Shown here piece after piece: positions 17,494 through 25,756 of a stretch of 64,000 nt of DNA; positions within the stretch are counted from its first letter, which is position 1, and every line of letters begins with the position of its first letter. Position numbers and translations under genes: made by a program. The stretch is from Chitinophagaceae bacterium (GTDB lineage Bacteria; Bacteroidota; Bacteroidia; Chitinophagales; Chitinophagaceae): the NCBI GenBank assembly GCA_019638625.1, contig JAHBTK010000002.1:992001-1056000 (forward strand), given 5' to 3'. The notes under the pieces were generated by a model. It was given only the letters and a program-made list of their open reading frames with translations, searched no databases and was not told where the DNA came from.

Positions 17494-20400
17494 TTATAAC
17501 AATGGAACTTTTACTATAAAATACTGTTCTGTTGACGCTATCTCTATGCCCCGTTCCGAAAAATAGGAATAAAGCGACTGCAGGCTTTTCAGTCCCTGCC
17601 GGTTACTGGTTTCCACAAAGGGTTTTTTATTCAGGTTATTTTTCACGACAAGCTGGTTCTCTTCGTTGGTGTATATATCTATCATCAGAGGCTCGTCTTC
17701 TGTTACAATATTATGTTTAATGGCATTCTCCAGCAGGTTCTGCATGGTAACCGGCGCAATTTTGGTATCCAGGTACTCTTCCCTGATGTTTACGTTTACC
17801 TGCAATGCATTTTCAAACCTTGTTTTCTGGAGTTTGATATAGGTTTCGGAAAACTGAACTTCATCTGCCAGTGATACCAGCTCTTTTTCCCGGTTGTTCA
17901 ATATATAACGGTAAATTTTGCTCAATCCGTCCAGGAACTCGCCAGCCATTTTCTGGTTAATGCGGATGAGGCTGCTGAGGGAAGTAAGCGAATTGAATAA
18001 AAAATGAGGATTTAATTGCTGCTTCAGATTATCATACATGATCATGGCTTTCTCTTTTTCAAGCATCCCGGCCTTTGTCTGTAACAGGAATAGCCGCCTT
18101 TGATTCCTCAGCCGTATGGTGTAAACGAGGTACATGATCCCTAAGATTGCCAATACCGCGGCAATCCTGAAACCGCCGGTATTGTAAATATATCCTGAAA
18201 CATGTATGGGAAGGGTAACTGTTGTCCCGAACTCCTGCCCGCTGTTGCCAATGGCCCGCACGTTAAACACATAGTCTCCCGGCGACAGGTTGGCATAGGC
18301 GGCATAACGACTATAGGTAGCCGTCCAGTCCTTGTCCAACCCTTCCAGCATATACGCGTATCGTTGTTTACCGGTCCTGTTGAAATCGATGCTGGCAAAC
18401 TCAAAGGAAAAATGATTTTCCGAAGGGTCCAGCATTACTTTCTGGTATTTTCCGAGGTCTTCTCCGTAAAAGCGATGCGCTCCCTTGGTCATAAATGAAG
18501 TAATGATGATCGGGGCTGGCTGTTGCGGCACATTCAGGCTGTCCGGATGAAAAAGAAAGTACCCCCTGGACGCGGATATCATCATAACCCCATCCTGCAG
18601 GGTATGGATATTATTTCCGATAGAAGGCTGATCCAGTCCTTCGTCCAGCCCGTAGTTGCTTACCGTTCCTTTGGCGGGGTTTAGTTTACAAAGAGCGGTT
18701 TCTGTAATGCACCATACTTCCCCGTTCTTATCGGTATATACCTTGTTTACGATATCGGAAGTGATACCCTCCTCCGAGGTAAACATTTTTACAGGTTTTT
18801 TTTCAGCAGCGCTGAATTGTAAGAGTCCTACATCTGTTCCCGCCCACACCTGGTTATCCGGTGTACAGGTAAGGCTCTTGATGGTCCCTATTACCGGCGC
18901 ATTGCGGAGACCTACCGAAACCTGTTGTATATTCCCATCCTTGCCCTGGTAACCGAGAAAACCGCCGCTGCCGCCTACCCACATTACATTGTTGTCATCC
19001 CGGTGCAGGCTGGAAACATGCCTCGTTGGTATATAGGAAGACCGGTTGTCCGATGTATAATGACGGATGATACTGTCCCTTTCTTTATCGTACACAAATA
19101 TGCCGTTCCTGAGGCTGGCGATCCACAGGCTTCCGTCTCCCGCTTCTGCCAGGGCCACAAAATAATTACTCCTGTTTTTCCTGTATAAAGGCGGCTGACG
19201 ACGCTTCTTCAGCTTCTGTGATTTTTCGTCAAATGCATACATATAATCACGGGTAAGCACCCATAAACAGCCCTTCATGTCCCGTTTTATATCCATTATA
19301 AGCATATTCTTTTCCTCACCGGGTAATATATCCACCGGAAGAACGACCAGTTTGCCTGTATGTTTGTTTTTTATCTGCAGCCCGTCCGCAAACCAGGTGC
19401 CGTAAAAAATAAAATCGTCATTTTCATATACATGACCTACGCCATACAGGTCGTTATTGGACGAAGATTTTACGGGCAGTTCGTGGAATACGAACTTCCT
19501 GGACTGGTTCCATATTTTTATCAGCCCCCTGTCAGACGCTATCCAGATGTTAGATGCCCTGTCTTTATAGATTGATTTGAAGTCTGCAGAAATATTCGGC
19601 GCGGCGTGGTAGATGAAATGAAATGTTTTCCTTTTTTTATCAAAATACCCGGGCCCTTTGTCGTTGGTTACAATGAATATAGAATCTGTTCCCGGCTTCA
19701 ATAACAGATCGGAGACAATATTGTTGGTGGGAGCGGATTTTGCATACATAAAATTATGCCAGTGCTTCTTATCTGTTTCGTAGGTTGATATTCCTCCCGC
19801 CCAGGAACCCAACCACAGGGTGTTGCGCTCCCTGCGGATACTTACAAACAACTCCGTATTGTTATCATCTTCCTTTAAGGGCCTGTTCCTCAGCAAAGAC
19901 ATTGTTTTGTCCGAAGGCGCAAAACGGTACAAACCTGCATGGGTCGCCAGCCAGTACACGCCTGTGCTGTCATCCTCTACCATGTCATATACCGTATTGT
20001 AAGCCGGAGATACCGGGCCTTGCTGAGCGGATATCAGGTTGTATTGAACATGATTACCGGAGTTTTTATCCAGTTTGTATAGTCCCCTGTTTTTCACCCC
20101 TGCCCACACCTGGTTTTGCCGGTCAACGAACAGGCAGGTAATCTCTCCTGTTTTTGTTCTCAGCGTATCCGCGTCCTGCAAGGAATAATGTTGAAATACC
20201 CCGGTAGCGGTATTGTACCGGCTTACACCGTCATTCAGATAGCCGATCCAGATATCTCCTACAAGGTCTTCGGTCAGTTGGGTTATGAAGTTTCCCTTAA
20301 TCGTGTTTGTATTATTGCTGCTTTTCCTCAGTGTGTTGAAGCTGTACCCGTCGTAGGTATTAAGCCCGTCGGGTGTACCCACCCACAACATGCCGCGGCT

Positions 20401-20571
20401 GTCCTGCATTACGCAGCGGATGATGCTGCTGCTGAGCCCGTCGGACTCCGCGTAGGTGGTGATTTTCAAATCCCCTGTCTGCGCCTTTATACCGGTTCCG
20501 CACACCTGCAACAGCGCCAGTGCCTGCAACATTATCACCCGGAGAAGGCAGGGAAGAAGCTTTATAGACAT
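17494..20571 (-). CDS. Beta-propeller sensor histidine kinase (two-component, LytS-type kinase)
   Basis: 1025 residues. A signal peptide (residues 1-30) is followed by about 14 two-component-regulator propeller repeats (patterns such as GMLWVGTPDGLNTYDG, GSLWIASLRNGIF) to about residue 690. A Y_Y_Y domain comes next (RYAYMLEGLDKDWTATYSRY), and then one transmembrane helix near 800-820 (IAAVLAILGIMYLVYTIRL). The kinase part is His_kinase (LytS) type with phospho-acceptor His856 in LKQQLNPHFLFNSLTSLSS and an ATPase domain with the N box LLENAIKHN. The periplasmic propellers resemble those of Bacteroidota glycan sensors. Unlike the classic hybrid systems, the receiver and output domains are on a separate protein (next gene). 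Confidence 0.94.
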   Translation of the reverse strand: MSIKLLPCLLRVIMLQALALLQVCGTGIKAQTGDLKITTYAESDGLSSSIIRCVMQDSRGMLWVGTPDGLNTYDGYSFNTLRKSSNNTNTIKGNFITQLTEDLVGDIWIGYLNDGVSRYNTATGVFQHYSLQDADTLRTKTGEITCLFVDRQNQVWAGVKNRGLYKLDKNSGNHVQYNLISAQQGPVSPAYNTVYDMVEDDSTGVYWLATHAGLYRFAPSDKTMSLLRNRPLKEDDNNTELFVSIRRERNTLWLGSWAGGISTYETDKKHWHNFMYAKSAPTNNIVSDLLLKPGTDSIFIVTNDKGPGYFDKKRKTFHFIYHAAPNISADFKSIYKDRASNIWIASDRGLIKIWNQSRKFVFHELPVKSSSNNDLYGVGHVYENDDFIFYGTWFADGLQIKNKHTGKLVVLPVDILPGEEKNMLIMDIKRDMKGCLWVLTRDYMYAFDEKSQKLKKRRQPPLYRKNRSNYFVALAEAGDGSLWIASLRNGIFVYDKERDSIIRHYTSDNRSSYIPTRHVSSLHRDDNNVMWVGGSGGFLGYQGKDGNIQQVSVGLRNAPVIGTIKSLTCTPDNQVWAGTDVGLLQFSAAEKKPVKMFTSEEGITSDIVNKVYTDKNGEVWCITETALCKLNPAKGTVSNYGLDEGLDQPSIGNNIHTLQDGVMMISASRGYFLFHPDSLNVPQQPAPIIITSFMTKGAHRFYGEDLGKYQKVMLDPSENHFSFEFASIDFNRTGKQRYAYMLEGLDKDWTATYSRYAAYANLSPGDYVFNVRAIGNSGQEFGTTVTLPIHVSGYIYNTGGFRIAAVLAILGIMYLVYTIRLRNQRRLFLLQTKAGMLEKEKAMIMYDNLKQQLNPHFLFNSLTSLSSLIRINQKMAGEFLDGLSKIYRYILNNREKELVSLADEVQFSETYIKLQKTRFENALQVNVNIREEYLDTKIAPVTMQNLLENAIKHNIVTEDEPLMIDIYTNEENQLVVKNNLNKKPFVETSNRQGLKSLQSLYSYFSERGIEIASTEQYFIVKVPLL

Positions 20572-20741
20572 ATCAAATTAAAAAGTCTGTAAAACTATAA
20601 AAAACGGCTGTCTGTACAACTATAATTGAGCGAAGCGTAGATAATCTCATTTAAGCCGTTTTTCATAAAAAGAGGCTAAAACGGTTAAGATGGTTTTACG
20701 GCCCTTTTAATACAATTGTACCACACTTCGCTGAACATTAG

Positions 20742-20772
20742 TTGACGAGGGATATACCGCAGAATAATTTTG
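20742..20772 (+). promoter_or_regulatory. Strong Bacteroidota-type promoter before lipoprotein gene
   Basis: TTGAC at 20742 and TAATTTTG at 20765-20772 are separated by about 20 bases, matching the Bacteroidota -33/-7 layout (TTG and TAnnTTTG). The expected start lies near 20,778, giving a leader of about 25 nt before the ATG at 20803. This is the clearest promoter in the window. Confidence 0.65.
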
Positions 20773-20802
20773 CGCCATCAATCAAAAATAAAATAACAAA
20801 TA

Positions 20803-21186
20803 ATGAAAACGTGTATTAAACCGGGGGTCAAAAAAGTTCTTTTAGCTTTCTTTTTACTGGGTATGGTAACCCTAATGAATAGCTGCAAAAAAGACAAGAG
20901 CCCCACCGGCAGTTTTATGTTTTATACTTTCCTGGATAATAAGGACTTTGATGCGATAAAAATTTATGTAGACGGTAAATTGGCCGGCGAGATAACGCTT
21001 ACCCATATAGAGCGGCCGCCATGTGGTACACCCACCAGTATTAATGTGGTAAATGTGAAGCTCCCGGCCGGGACACATTCCTGGTATGCCAAGCAAATTT
21101 TAAACGGACAGGAGATTGATGAATGGGATGAAAGGGACGAGGTTATTAAAGAAGGGGAATGCAATTTTATAAAGCTCACAGAGTAG
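20803..21186 (+). CDS. Putative lipoprotein, unknown function
   Basis: 127 residues. Signal peptide LAFFLLGMVTLMNSCKK gives a lipobox with Cys28 followed by KKDK, common in Bacteroidota lipoproteins. The mature part (FMFYTFLDNKDFDAIKIYVD, LPAGTHSWYAKQIL) looks like a small beta-rich domain of the kind that provides a PEGA-like surface (YVDGKLAGEITL). It diverges from the sensor kinase, and has its own good promoter. Function not recognised. Confidence 0.75.
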   Translation: MKTCIKPGVKKVLLAFFLLGMVTLMNSCKKDKSPTGSFMFYTFLDNKDFDAIKIYVDGKLAGEITLTHIERPPCGTPTSINVVNVKLPAGTHSWYAKQILNGQEIDEWDERDEVIKEGECNFIKLTE

Positions 21187-21214
21187 CCTTTTAACGGATT
21201 CTAAAAATGTTGAG

Positions 21215-21679
21215 ATGAAAAGTTTAGTAATATACTTATTGGTGGCGGCAGGGCTGGCAATGTATATACAAACCCGGATAGCCGGGGCCATAGGTGATGG
21301 TTGCACCCAAGGTGACGTTTCTCCGATACAGATTACCCGGGAGGGGTTTATATTAAACAGCATGGCGTTGATGATTTTTACGGAGAACAGAAAGATGGTC
21401 GCTGACTCCGGAAGAACGGGCAGGTGTGAGCAGGAGAAGATGCATATGGACACAAATACGGAAACGAAAGCAAGGTTGCGGTACCTGAGGTCTCTGACGA
21501 TCAAAGGAAACGGTCTCCCCGGCTATATCTCTCAACCCGGGCAGGGGGCTTTATACCTGCGGAACGGCTTTTCACCCGCAACGGTAATGGATAATGCCGG
21601 CGCACCCGGGCCGCTGTATGACGCGGATACCAGGACCAGGCGGGCCTATACCGGCGACGATACGGCAGGGTTCAATTGA
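21215..21679 (+). CDS. Doubtful small secreted protein
   Basis: 154 residues with a hydrophobic N-terminus (MKSLVIYLLVAAGLAMYIQT) that could be a signal peptide or membrane anchor. The rest is polar, has no recognisable domain and lacks strong periodic structure. It sits 28 bp after the lipoprotein gene and just before a good terminator, which supports co-transcription. Codon use looks less gene-like than its neighbours; it may be real but rapidly evolving, or a chance frame. Confidence 0.4.
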   Translation: MKSLVIYLLVAAGLAMYIQTRIAGAIGDGCTQGDVSPIQITREGFILNSMALMIFTENRKMVADSGRTGRCEQEKMHMDTNTETKARLRYLRSLTIKGNGLPGYISQPGQGALYLRNGFSPATVMDNAGAPGPLYDADTRTRRAYTGDDTAGFN

Positions 21680-21698
21680 TAAGGGGGTTAAGCATTTT

Positions 21699-21731
21699 TT
21701 AAAAAGCCGGAAATTAAAGCCGGCTTTTTTC
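21699..21731 (+). terminator. Rho-independent terminator
   Basis: AAAAAGCCGG, loop AAATTAAAG, CCGGCTTTTTT forms a strong hairpin followed by a T-run. It ends the lipoprotein transcript from 20,803. Confidence 0.8.
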
Positions 21732-22156
21732 ATGGGGACCGGCCCCGTCGAATCGGGCAGGCATTTTTCCCACCGGGCGCTTCTCCACCAATCACCCGGA
21801 CTGACAGCTTTGGTATAAGGGAGGGCAGTTCCATTTCAGGAAAAACAAGTAGTTTTAAAGACTTTAATCCTTCATGCTATAGATAACCTGCTGCTGCCTG
21901 AGCCGGTGTTTTAATTATTTTATGGTCTTAAGCTAAAAGGCTGTCTTTAGCCGGGGATACTGCAGGTGTAAACCTGTGACTGAGGAGGCGAAGCTGCGCC
22001 CGGGTAGTTGTGTAGAAACATTTATAAATGGGTAGCAGAAGTTGTATTGGAGGAATAAATAACCCGGCAGAAATGGATAATGCTAAGAGATTAATTGATT
22101 GTAATCTATAAATTTTGTGGAAACACCCTGCAAAAGAATCTCACTGTTAAACCTTA
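21732..22156. other. 425-bp intergenic stretch
   Basis: I see no gene. The first part has a higher GC content and the last 150 bases become AT-rich toward the next gene. The final bases GTTAAACCTTAATG, if the downstream gene is a cassette, would contain its unit start (G then TTAAAC). No promoter box could be assigned with confidence. Confidence 0.3.
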
Positions 22157-22765
22157 ATGACAAGACTTTTTATTTTGACCTTTTTGCTTATGGGGACATT
22201 GCCAGGAATGGCACAAATATTGGACGAAAGAGTTAGCAGATACGTTGCTCAAAACTCTATTGACACGTTCCTTGTTTATTCTTTTCCTTGTTCCGGCACT
22301 GTTCATTTTGATAGTTGCCAGTATGACGATCCACATTACTTAATTTGGCGACAAAACGGAGAGTTCTTTCTAAAACGGTTTGACTATTGTAAAATATATC
22401 AGACCTTATCGCTTGACACATCTAACCCATTAGTCTTTTACTTAAGCAATAAACGACTTATTGACAAGGAACAAATTCAACAACCAACTTATTATGAGGT
22501 AAAGAAAAATAAGAAGGCAATTGACACAACAATGGTCATCTCGTCTGTTAGTCATTCATGTTATCATAAATACCTATTCTTCTCGACAAAGAAACCAAGG
22601 TATAAGTATGCCAATGTTTACGACCTCGACTTCAAAATATTTGACAATGGAAAGGAAAACATTTATTATAATTACAACAAGAGAACGAAGTTCAAGGCTC
22701 TTATTGACGTGACAATATCGTTGATTGAAAAACTTAAAGAAGAAAACAAGTTTCAGGATGAATAA
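22157..22765 (+). CDS. Secreted protein of unknown function in AT-rich, cassette-like unit
   Basis: 202 residues with a signal peptide (MTRLFILTFLLMGTLPGMAQ, cleavage after AQ). The mature part is rich in Tyr, Lys and Asn (YVAQNSIDTFLVYSFPCSGT, YLIWRQNGEFFLKRFDYCKI) and not recognised. It is AT-richer than its flanks and is followed at once by a sequence related to the attC-like elements of the 48-63 kb array. It is therefore probably a lone mobile cassette inserted on the plus strand. Confidence 0.7.
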   Translation: MTRLFILTFLLMGTLPGMAQILDERVSRYVAQNSIDTFLVYSFPCSGTVHFDSCQYDDPHYLIWRQNGEFFLKRFDYCKIYQTLSLDTSNPLVFYLSNKRLIDKEQIQQPTYYEVKKNKKAIDTTMVISSVSHSCYHKYLFFSTKKPRYKYANVYDLDFKIFDNGKENIYYNYNKRTKFKALIDVTISLIEKLKEENKFQDE

Positions 22766-22779
22766 ATCTGCAGGGTATA

Positions 22780-22925
22780 TTCGATTTTTATGCAAGTTAA
22801 CCCGACATTGTAACATCAACCAATTACAAACCTCCGCTTCAATTCGGTCAGATGTATAACCTTCAGTTTTTGTATATAACTTCAACAGAATATTTTCAAT
22901 AAGCAGTGGTTACAGGCAAAGGAAA
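22780..22925 (+). repeat. Solo attC-like element, relative of those at 60.1 and 60.9 kb
   Basis: After the stop of the secreted-protein gene comes TTTTTATGCAAGTTAACCC. Further on, CGCTTCAATTCGGTCAGA, ATAACCTTCAGTTTTTGTA, ATAACTTCAACAGAATATTT and TTCAATAAGCAGTGGTTA appear. Read on the minus strand, the elements at 60,122-60,318 and 60,857-61,057 have the same segments in the same order (TTTTATGCAAGTTGGG, CAGCTTCAGTTCCGGCAGA, ATAACTATCAGCTTTTGTAC, AACTTCAATAATATATTTT, TTCAATCGGCAGCGGTTA). Only the left arm and body survive; the matching right arm is missing. Gene-then-element orientation is the same as in the array. Confidence 0.65.
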
Positions 22926-22977
22926 ATGACGAATATCAAACTTGTTCATTAAAGGCATGCAGGTATAAAAACAATAA

Positions 22978-23319
22978 ATGGTTTCAATAGACACATTCAG
23001 AAAATTAGCGCTTTCGTTTCCTGAAGCGACAGAAGAACCGCATTTTGAAAAAATATCTTTCAGGGTACGGAAAAAAATATTTGCGACTTATGACGACAAA
23101 AACAAAAGAGCCTGCATAAAACTGTCAGAAGTAGGCCAAGGCGTTTTTTCATCTGCCGGCAAGGCAATTATTTATCCCGTTGCCAATAAATGGGGCAAAC
23201 AGGGCTGGACATTGATTGAACTGAAAAAAGTGCGTAAAGACCTATTTGCCGACGCTTTGACTACGGCCTATTGTGAGGTAGCGCCACAAAAACTTGCCGA
23301 ACAGGTCAGACCCCAATGA
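22978..23319 (+). CDS. MmcQ/YjbR family protein
   Basis: 113 residues covering the whole family fold. FRKLALSFPEATEEPHFEKI, FRVRKKIFATYDDKN, WGKQGWTLIELKKVRKDLFA and LTTAYCEVAPQKL are the usual blocks. The family has a CyaY-like/double-wing fold and is thought to bind DNA, but the function is unproven. It is on the plus strand in an AT-rich island, overlaps no gene and is followed by a GNAT gene. Confidence 0.88.
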   Translation: MVSIDTFRKLALSFPEATEEPHFEKISFRVRKKIFATYDDKNKRACIKLSEVGQGVFSSAGKAIIYPVANKWGKQGWTLIELKKVRKDLFADALTTAYCEVAPQKLAEQVRPQ

Positions 23320-23376
23320 AAACGGACATCAGACTGGGAAATAAAGACGGCTTTGATTTTCCGCTACCGGTCGGTG

Positions 23377-23397
23377 CCTGCCTGACCGGTAGGCAGG
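23377..23397. repeat. Short palindromic repeat, copy 1
   Basis: CCTGCCT-GACCGGT-AGGCAGG forms a perfect 7-bp stem; an overlapping alternative pairs CTACCGGT (23363) with ACCGGTAG (23385). A related copy with the core CCGGTCAGGC lies at 52,482-52,506. It sits in the gap between the MmcQ and GNAT genes. Confidence 0.5.
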
Positions 23398-23489
23398 TCT
23401 CACTGAAAACTTTCCGTAGAGCAAAAATTTGGAATATACCCTTAGCGGAGCCAGCTAATACAGCAACCGCGAAAAACAACGTACAAGAA

Positions 23490-24044
23490 ATGACTACAAT
23501 CAACTTCAAAACAATAAAAACCGGAAGACTCTTGCTTAGACAAATTGTTGCCGCCGATATCGGCAACATTTTCAGAGGGCTTTCCCACCCTGACGTCATA
23601 AAATACTACGGAGTAAGCTTTCAAACATTGGAAGCGACAAAGGAACAAATGACTTTCTACGCTGACCTGGAAAAAGACGAAACAGGGATTTGGTTTGCCG
23701 TTTGCTCATTGGACAACAAAATTTTTTATGGTGCAGGAGGGCTGAACAGTATAAATAAAGAACATAAAAAGGCAGAGATCGGTTTTTGGCTACTGACAGA
23801 GTTTTGGGGACAAGGCATAATGACTGAAGCAATGCCATTGATTTGCCACTACGGTTTTGACAAACTCGGACTTCACAGAATAGAGGGCTTTGTGGAAGCA
23901 GACAATGTGAATTGTAAGAGAGCAATGGCTAAACTTGACTTCCGGCACGAAGGAACAATGCAAGACTGCGAAATAAAAAACGGAAAGTTTATCAGTTTGG
24001 AGATCTATGCAAAAATTAATACAGAACGGCAACAGAACATATAA
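23490..24044 (+). CDS. GNAT-family N-acetyltransferase (RimJ/RimL-like)
   Basis: 184 residues from the ATG at 23490, where TINFKTIKTGRLLLRQIVAA gives the classic RimJ/RimL start. The in-frame extension upstream crosses a palindromic repeat and is not part of the fold. Acetyl-CoA binding region: AEIGFWLLTEFWGQGIMTEAM (motif A, Q/RxxGxG/A as WGQGIM) and DNVNCKRAMAKLDFRHEGTM (motif B). It should acetylate an amino group of a protein or small molecule; substrate unknown. Confidence 0.87.
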   Translation: MTTINFKTIKTGRLLLRQIVAADIGNIFRGLSHPDVIKYYGVSFQTLEATKEQMTFYADLEKDETGIWFAVCSLDNKIFYGAGGLNSINKEHKKAEIGFWLLTEFWGQGIMTEAMPLICHYGFDKLGLHRIEGFVEADNVNCKRAMAKLDFRHEGTMQDCEIKNGKFISLEIYAKINTERQQNI

Positions 24045-24147
24045 ACTATTAACAGGAACTCAATTTAGCTCGCTTAAACCGCAGACACCGGGTTTTCGCA
24101 AAAAGTCAGAAAAGACATCATAAAAATAGCTTGCCCGATAGCACCCT

Positions 24148-24191
24148 GGAACAAGGGTGACCAGCTTTTAGTAGCTAACCACCCTTGTTCC
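24148..24191. terminator. Inverted repeat between convergent GNAT and zwf genes
   Basis: GGAACAAGGGTG at 24148 pairs with CACCCTTGTTCC ending at 24191, around a 20-base loop. It lies between the 3' ends of two convergent genes, where it may act as a bidirectional terminator; there is no long T-run, so this is an inference. Confidence 0.45.
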
Positions 24192-24211
24192 CGTATTATA
24201 GTATAGTTAAA

Positions 24212-25726
24212 TTAGTCGCCATTGATCTGCGGCAGCGTGATCCAGTTGAAACCATCCCTGGCGATCAGGGCTTCTGCATCTTCAGGACCCCAGGAATTAG
24301 GCGCATAGTTGGGGAAATCCACCGGTTGACGGCCCTGCCATGCTTCCTGTATCGGCATGATTATTTTCCATGCCGCTTCCACCTGATCTGCCCGCATAAA
24401 AAGCGTGGCATTTCCTTCCATTACATCCAGCAGCAAAGTCTCGTATGCTTCGGGTTCATGTTCCTCGTACGCCTCGTCGTAGTTAAAAACCATATCAACG
24501 GGACTCAGTACCAGGTTTTGACCCGGCCGTTTGGCCTGGAAACGCAGGCGGATATCCATCTCCGGCTGTATGCTGATGGTAAGCCTGTTCGGCCTCCAGG
24601 TATCGGCAGCTTCCGGAGGAAAAGCATAGTTGGGAGCCGGGCGGAACTGGATGTTCACGATGGTGCTTTTTGCGTTCATCCGCTTACCCGTTCTGATATA
24701 AAAAGGAACGTCCTGCCAGCGCCAGTTGTCGATATAAAATTTTACCGCGGCAAAGGTTTCCACTCCCGATCCGGGGTCAACATTTTTCTCCTGCCGGTAA
24801 CCGGGCACTTTTGCGCCCTGCATCCATCCTTCGCTGTACTGGCCCCTTACAGCATAGTCCTGTACTTCGGTTGTTTTTATTTTGCGTATGGCATTTAAAA
24901 CATCCACTTTTTTATTCCTTATCTCGTTGGCTTCAAAAGAAACCGGAGCTTCCATACCAATCATACAAATAAGCTGCAGGATATGGTTTTGCACCATATC
25001 CCTGAGGGCGCCGGAGTTTTCGTAAAAGGCGCCCCTGTTCTCCGACCCCACAGTTTCCGAAGCGGTGATCTGCACATGCTCTATATAATTCCTGTTCCAG
25101 ATAGGTTCAAATAACGCGTTGGCAAACCGCAGGGCCAGGATGTTCTGCACGGTTTCCTTACCCAGGTAATGATCTATCCGGAATATCTGGTTTTCATCAA
25201 ACATGCTGCTCAGCAGGGCGTTCAGCTCACGGGCGCTTTCCAGGTCATGTCCGAAAGGTTTCTCTACTACGATACGTGTGCACTTGGTATCCGCGCAGAT
25301 ATTCAGTGGTCCCAGTTTGCTCGCGATATCCGGAACCAGTTGCGGGGCTACCGCCAGGTAAAAAATTACATTGGGATGCTCTCCATATTGGGTTTCTTTT
25401 TCTTTTACTACGTCTGATATGGCGGAATAAGCATCGGCATCCTCCGCATCCATCTGCAGGTAACTTACATGTTGGGAAAACTTCTCCCATTCCCCGTTGG
25501 CTTCCTCCTTGCGGCGGGAGAATTTTCTTATACCATCCAACAGTCTTTCGCGATATTTTTCATTGGTATACGCAGAACGCCCGATACCAACAATATCAAA
25601 TTTTTTTGGCATCCAGTCATCCAGAAACAGGTTATACAGCGCGGGGCTGAGCTTACGGAGATTCAGGTCTCCGCTTCCGCCAAAAATAAAAATCAAAGAC
25701 GATGGCGGGCGTTTGTGAATTTGCAT
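24212..25726 (-). CDS. zwf: Glucose-6-phosphate 1-dehydrogenase
   Basis: 504 residues, normal length. First step of the oxidative pentose phosphate pathway, making 6-phosphogluconolactone and NADPH. The nucleotide site is IFIFGGSGDLNLRKLSPAL (residues 12-30). EKPFG (155-159) and RIDHYLGKETVQN (Asp185, His186, Lys190) form the substrate site; His and Asp are the catalytic pair. It is 30 bp downstream of gnd on the same strand, so the two enzymes of the pathway are co-transcribed. The lactonase step may be supplied by the gene at 36.5 kb. Confidence 0.97.
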   Translation of the reverse strand: MQIHKRPPSSLIFIFGGSGDLNLRKLSPALYNLFLDDWMPKKFDIVGIGRSAYTNEKYRERLLDGIRKFSRRKEEANGEWEKFSQHVSYLQMDAEDADAYSAISDVVKEKETQYGEHPNVIFYLAVAPQLVPDIASKLGPLNICADTKCTRIVVEKPFGHDLESARELNALLSSMFDENQIFRIDHYLGKETVQNILALRFANALFEPIWNRNYIEHVQITASETVGSENRGAFYENSGALRDMVQNHILQLICMIGMEAPVSFEANEIRNKKVDVLNAIRKIKTTEVQDYAVRGQYSEGWMQGAKVPGYRQEKNVDPGSGVETFAAVKFYIDNWRWQDVPFYIRTGKRMNAKSTIVNIQFRPAPNYAFPPEAADTWRPNRLTISIQPEMDIRLRFQAKRPGQNLVLSPVDMVFNYDEAYEEHEPEAYETLLLDVMEGNATLFMRADQVEAAWKIIMPIQEAWQGRQPVDFPNYAPNSWGPEDAEALIARDGFNWITLPQINGD

Positions 25727-25756
25727 ATTAAAATTAAATGCTATCGTTTAAGTTAA

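Noticed and set aside
24185..24898. 237-codon plus-strand frame over zwf
   Set aside because: Antisense of the zwf 3' half, which is clearly coding with all motifs.
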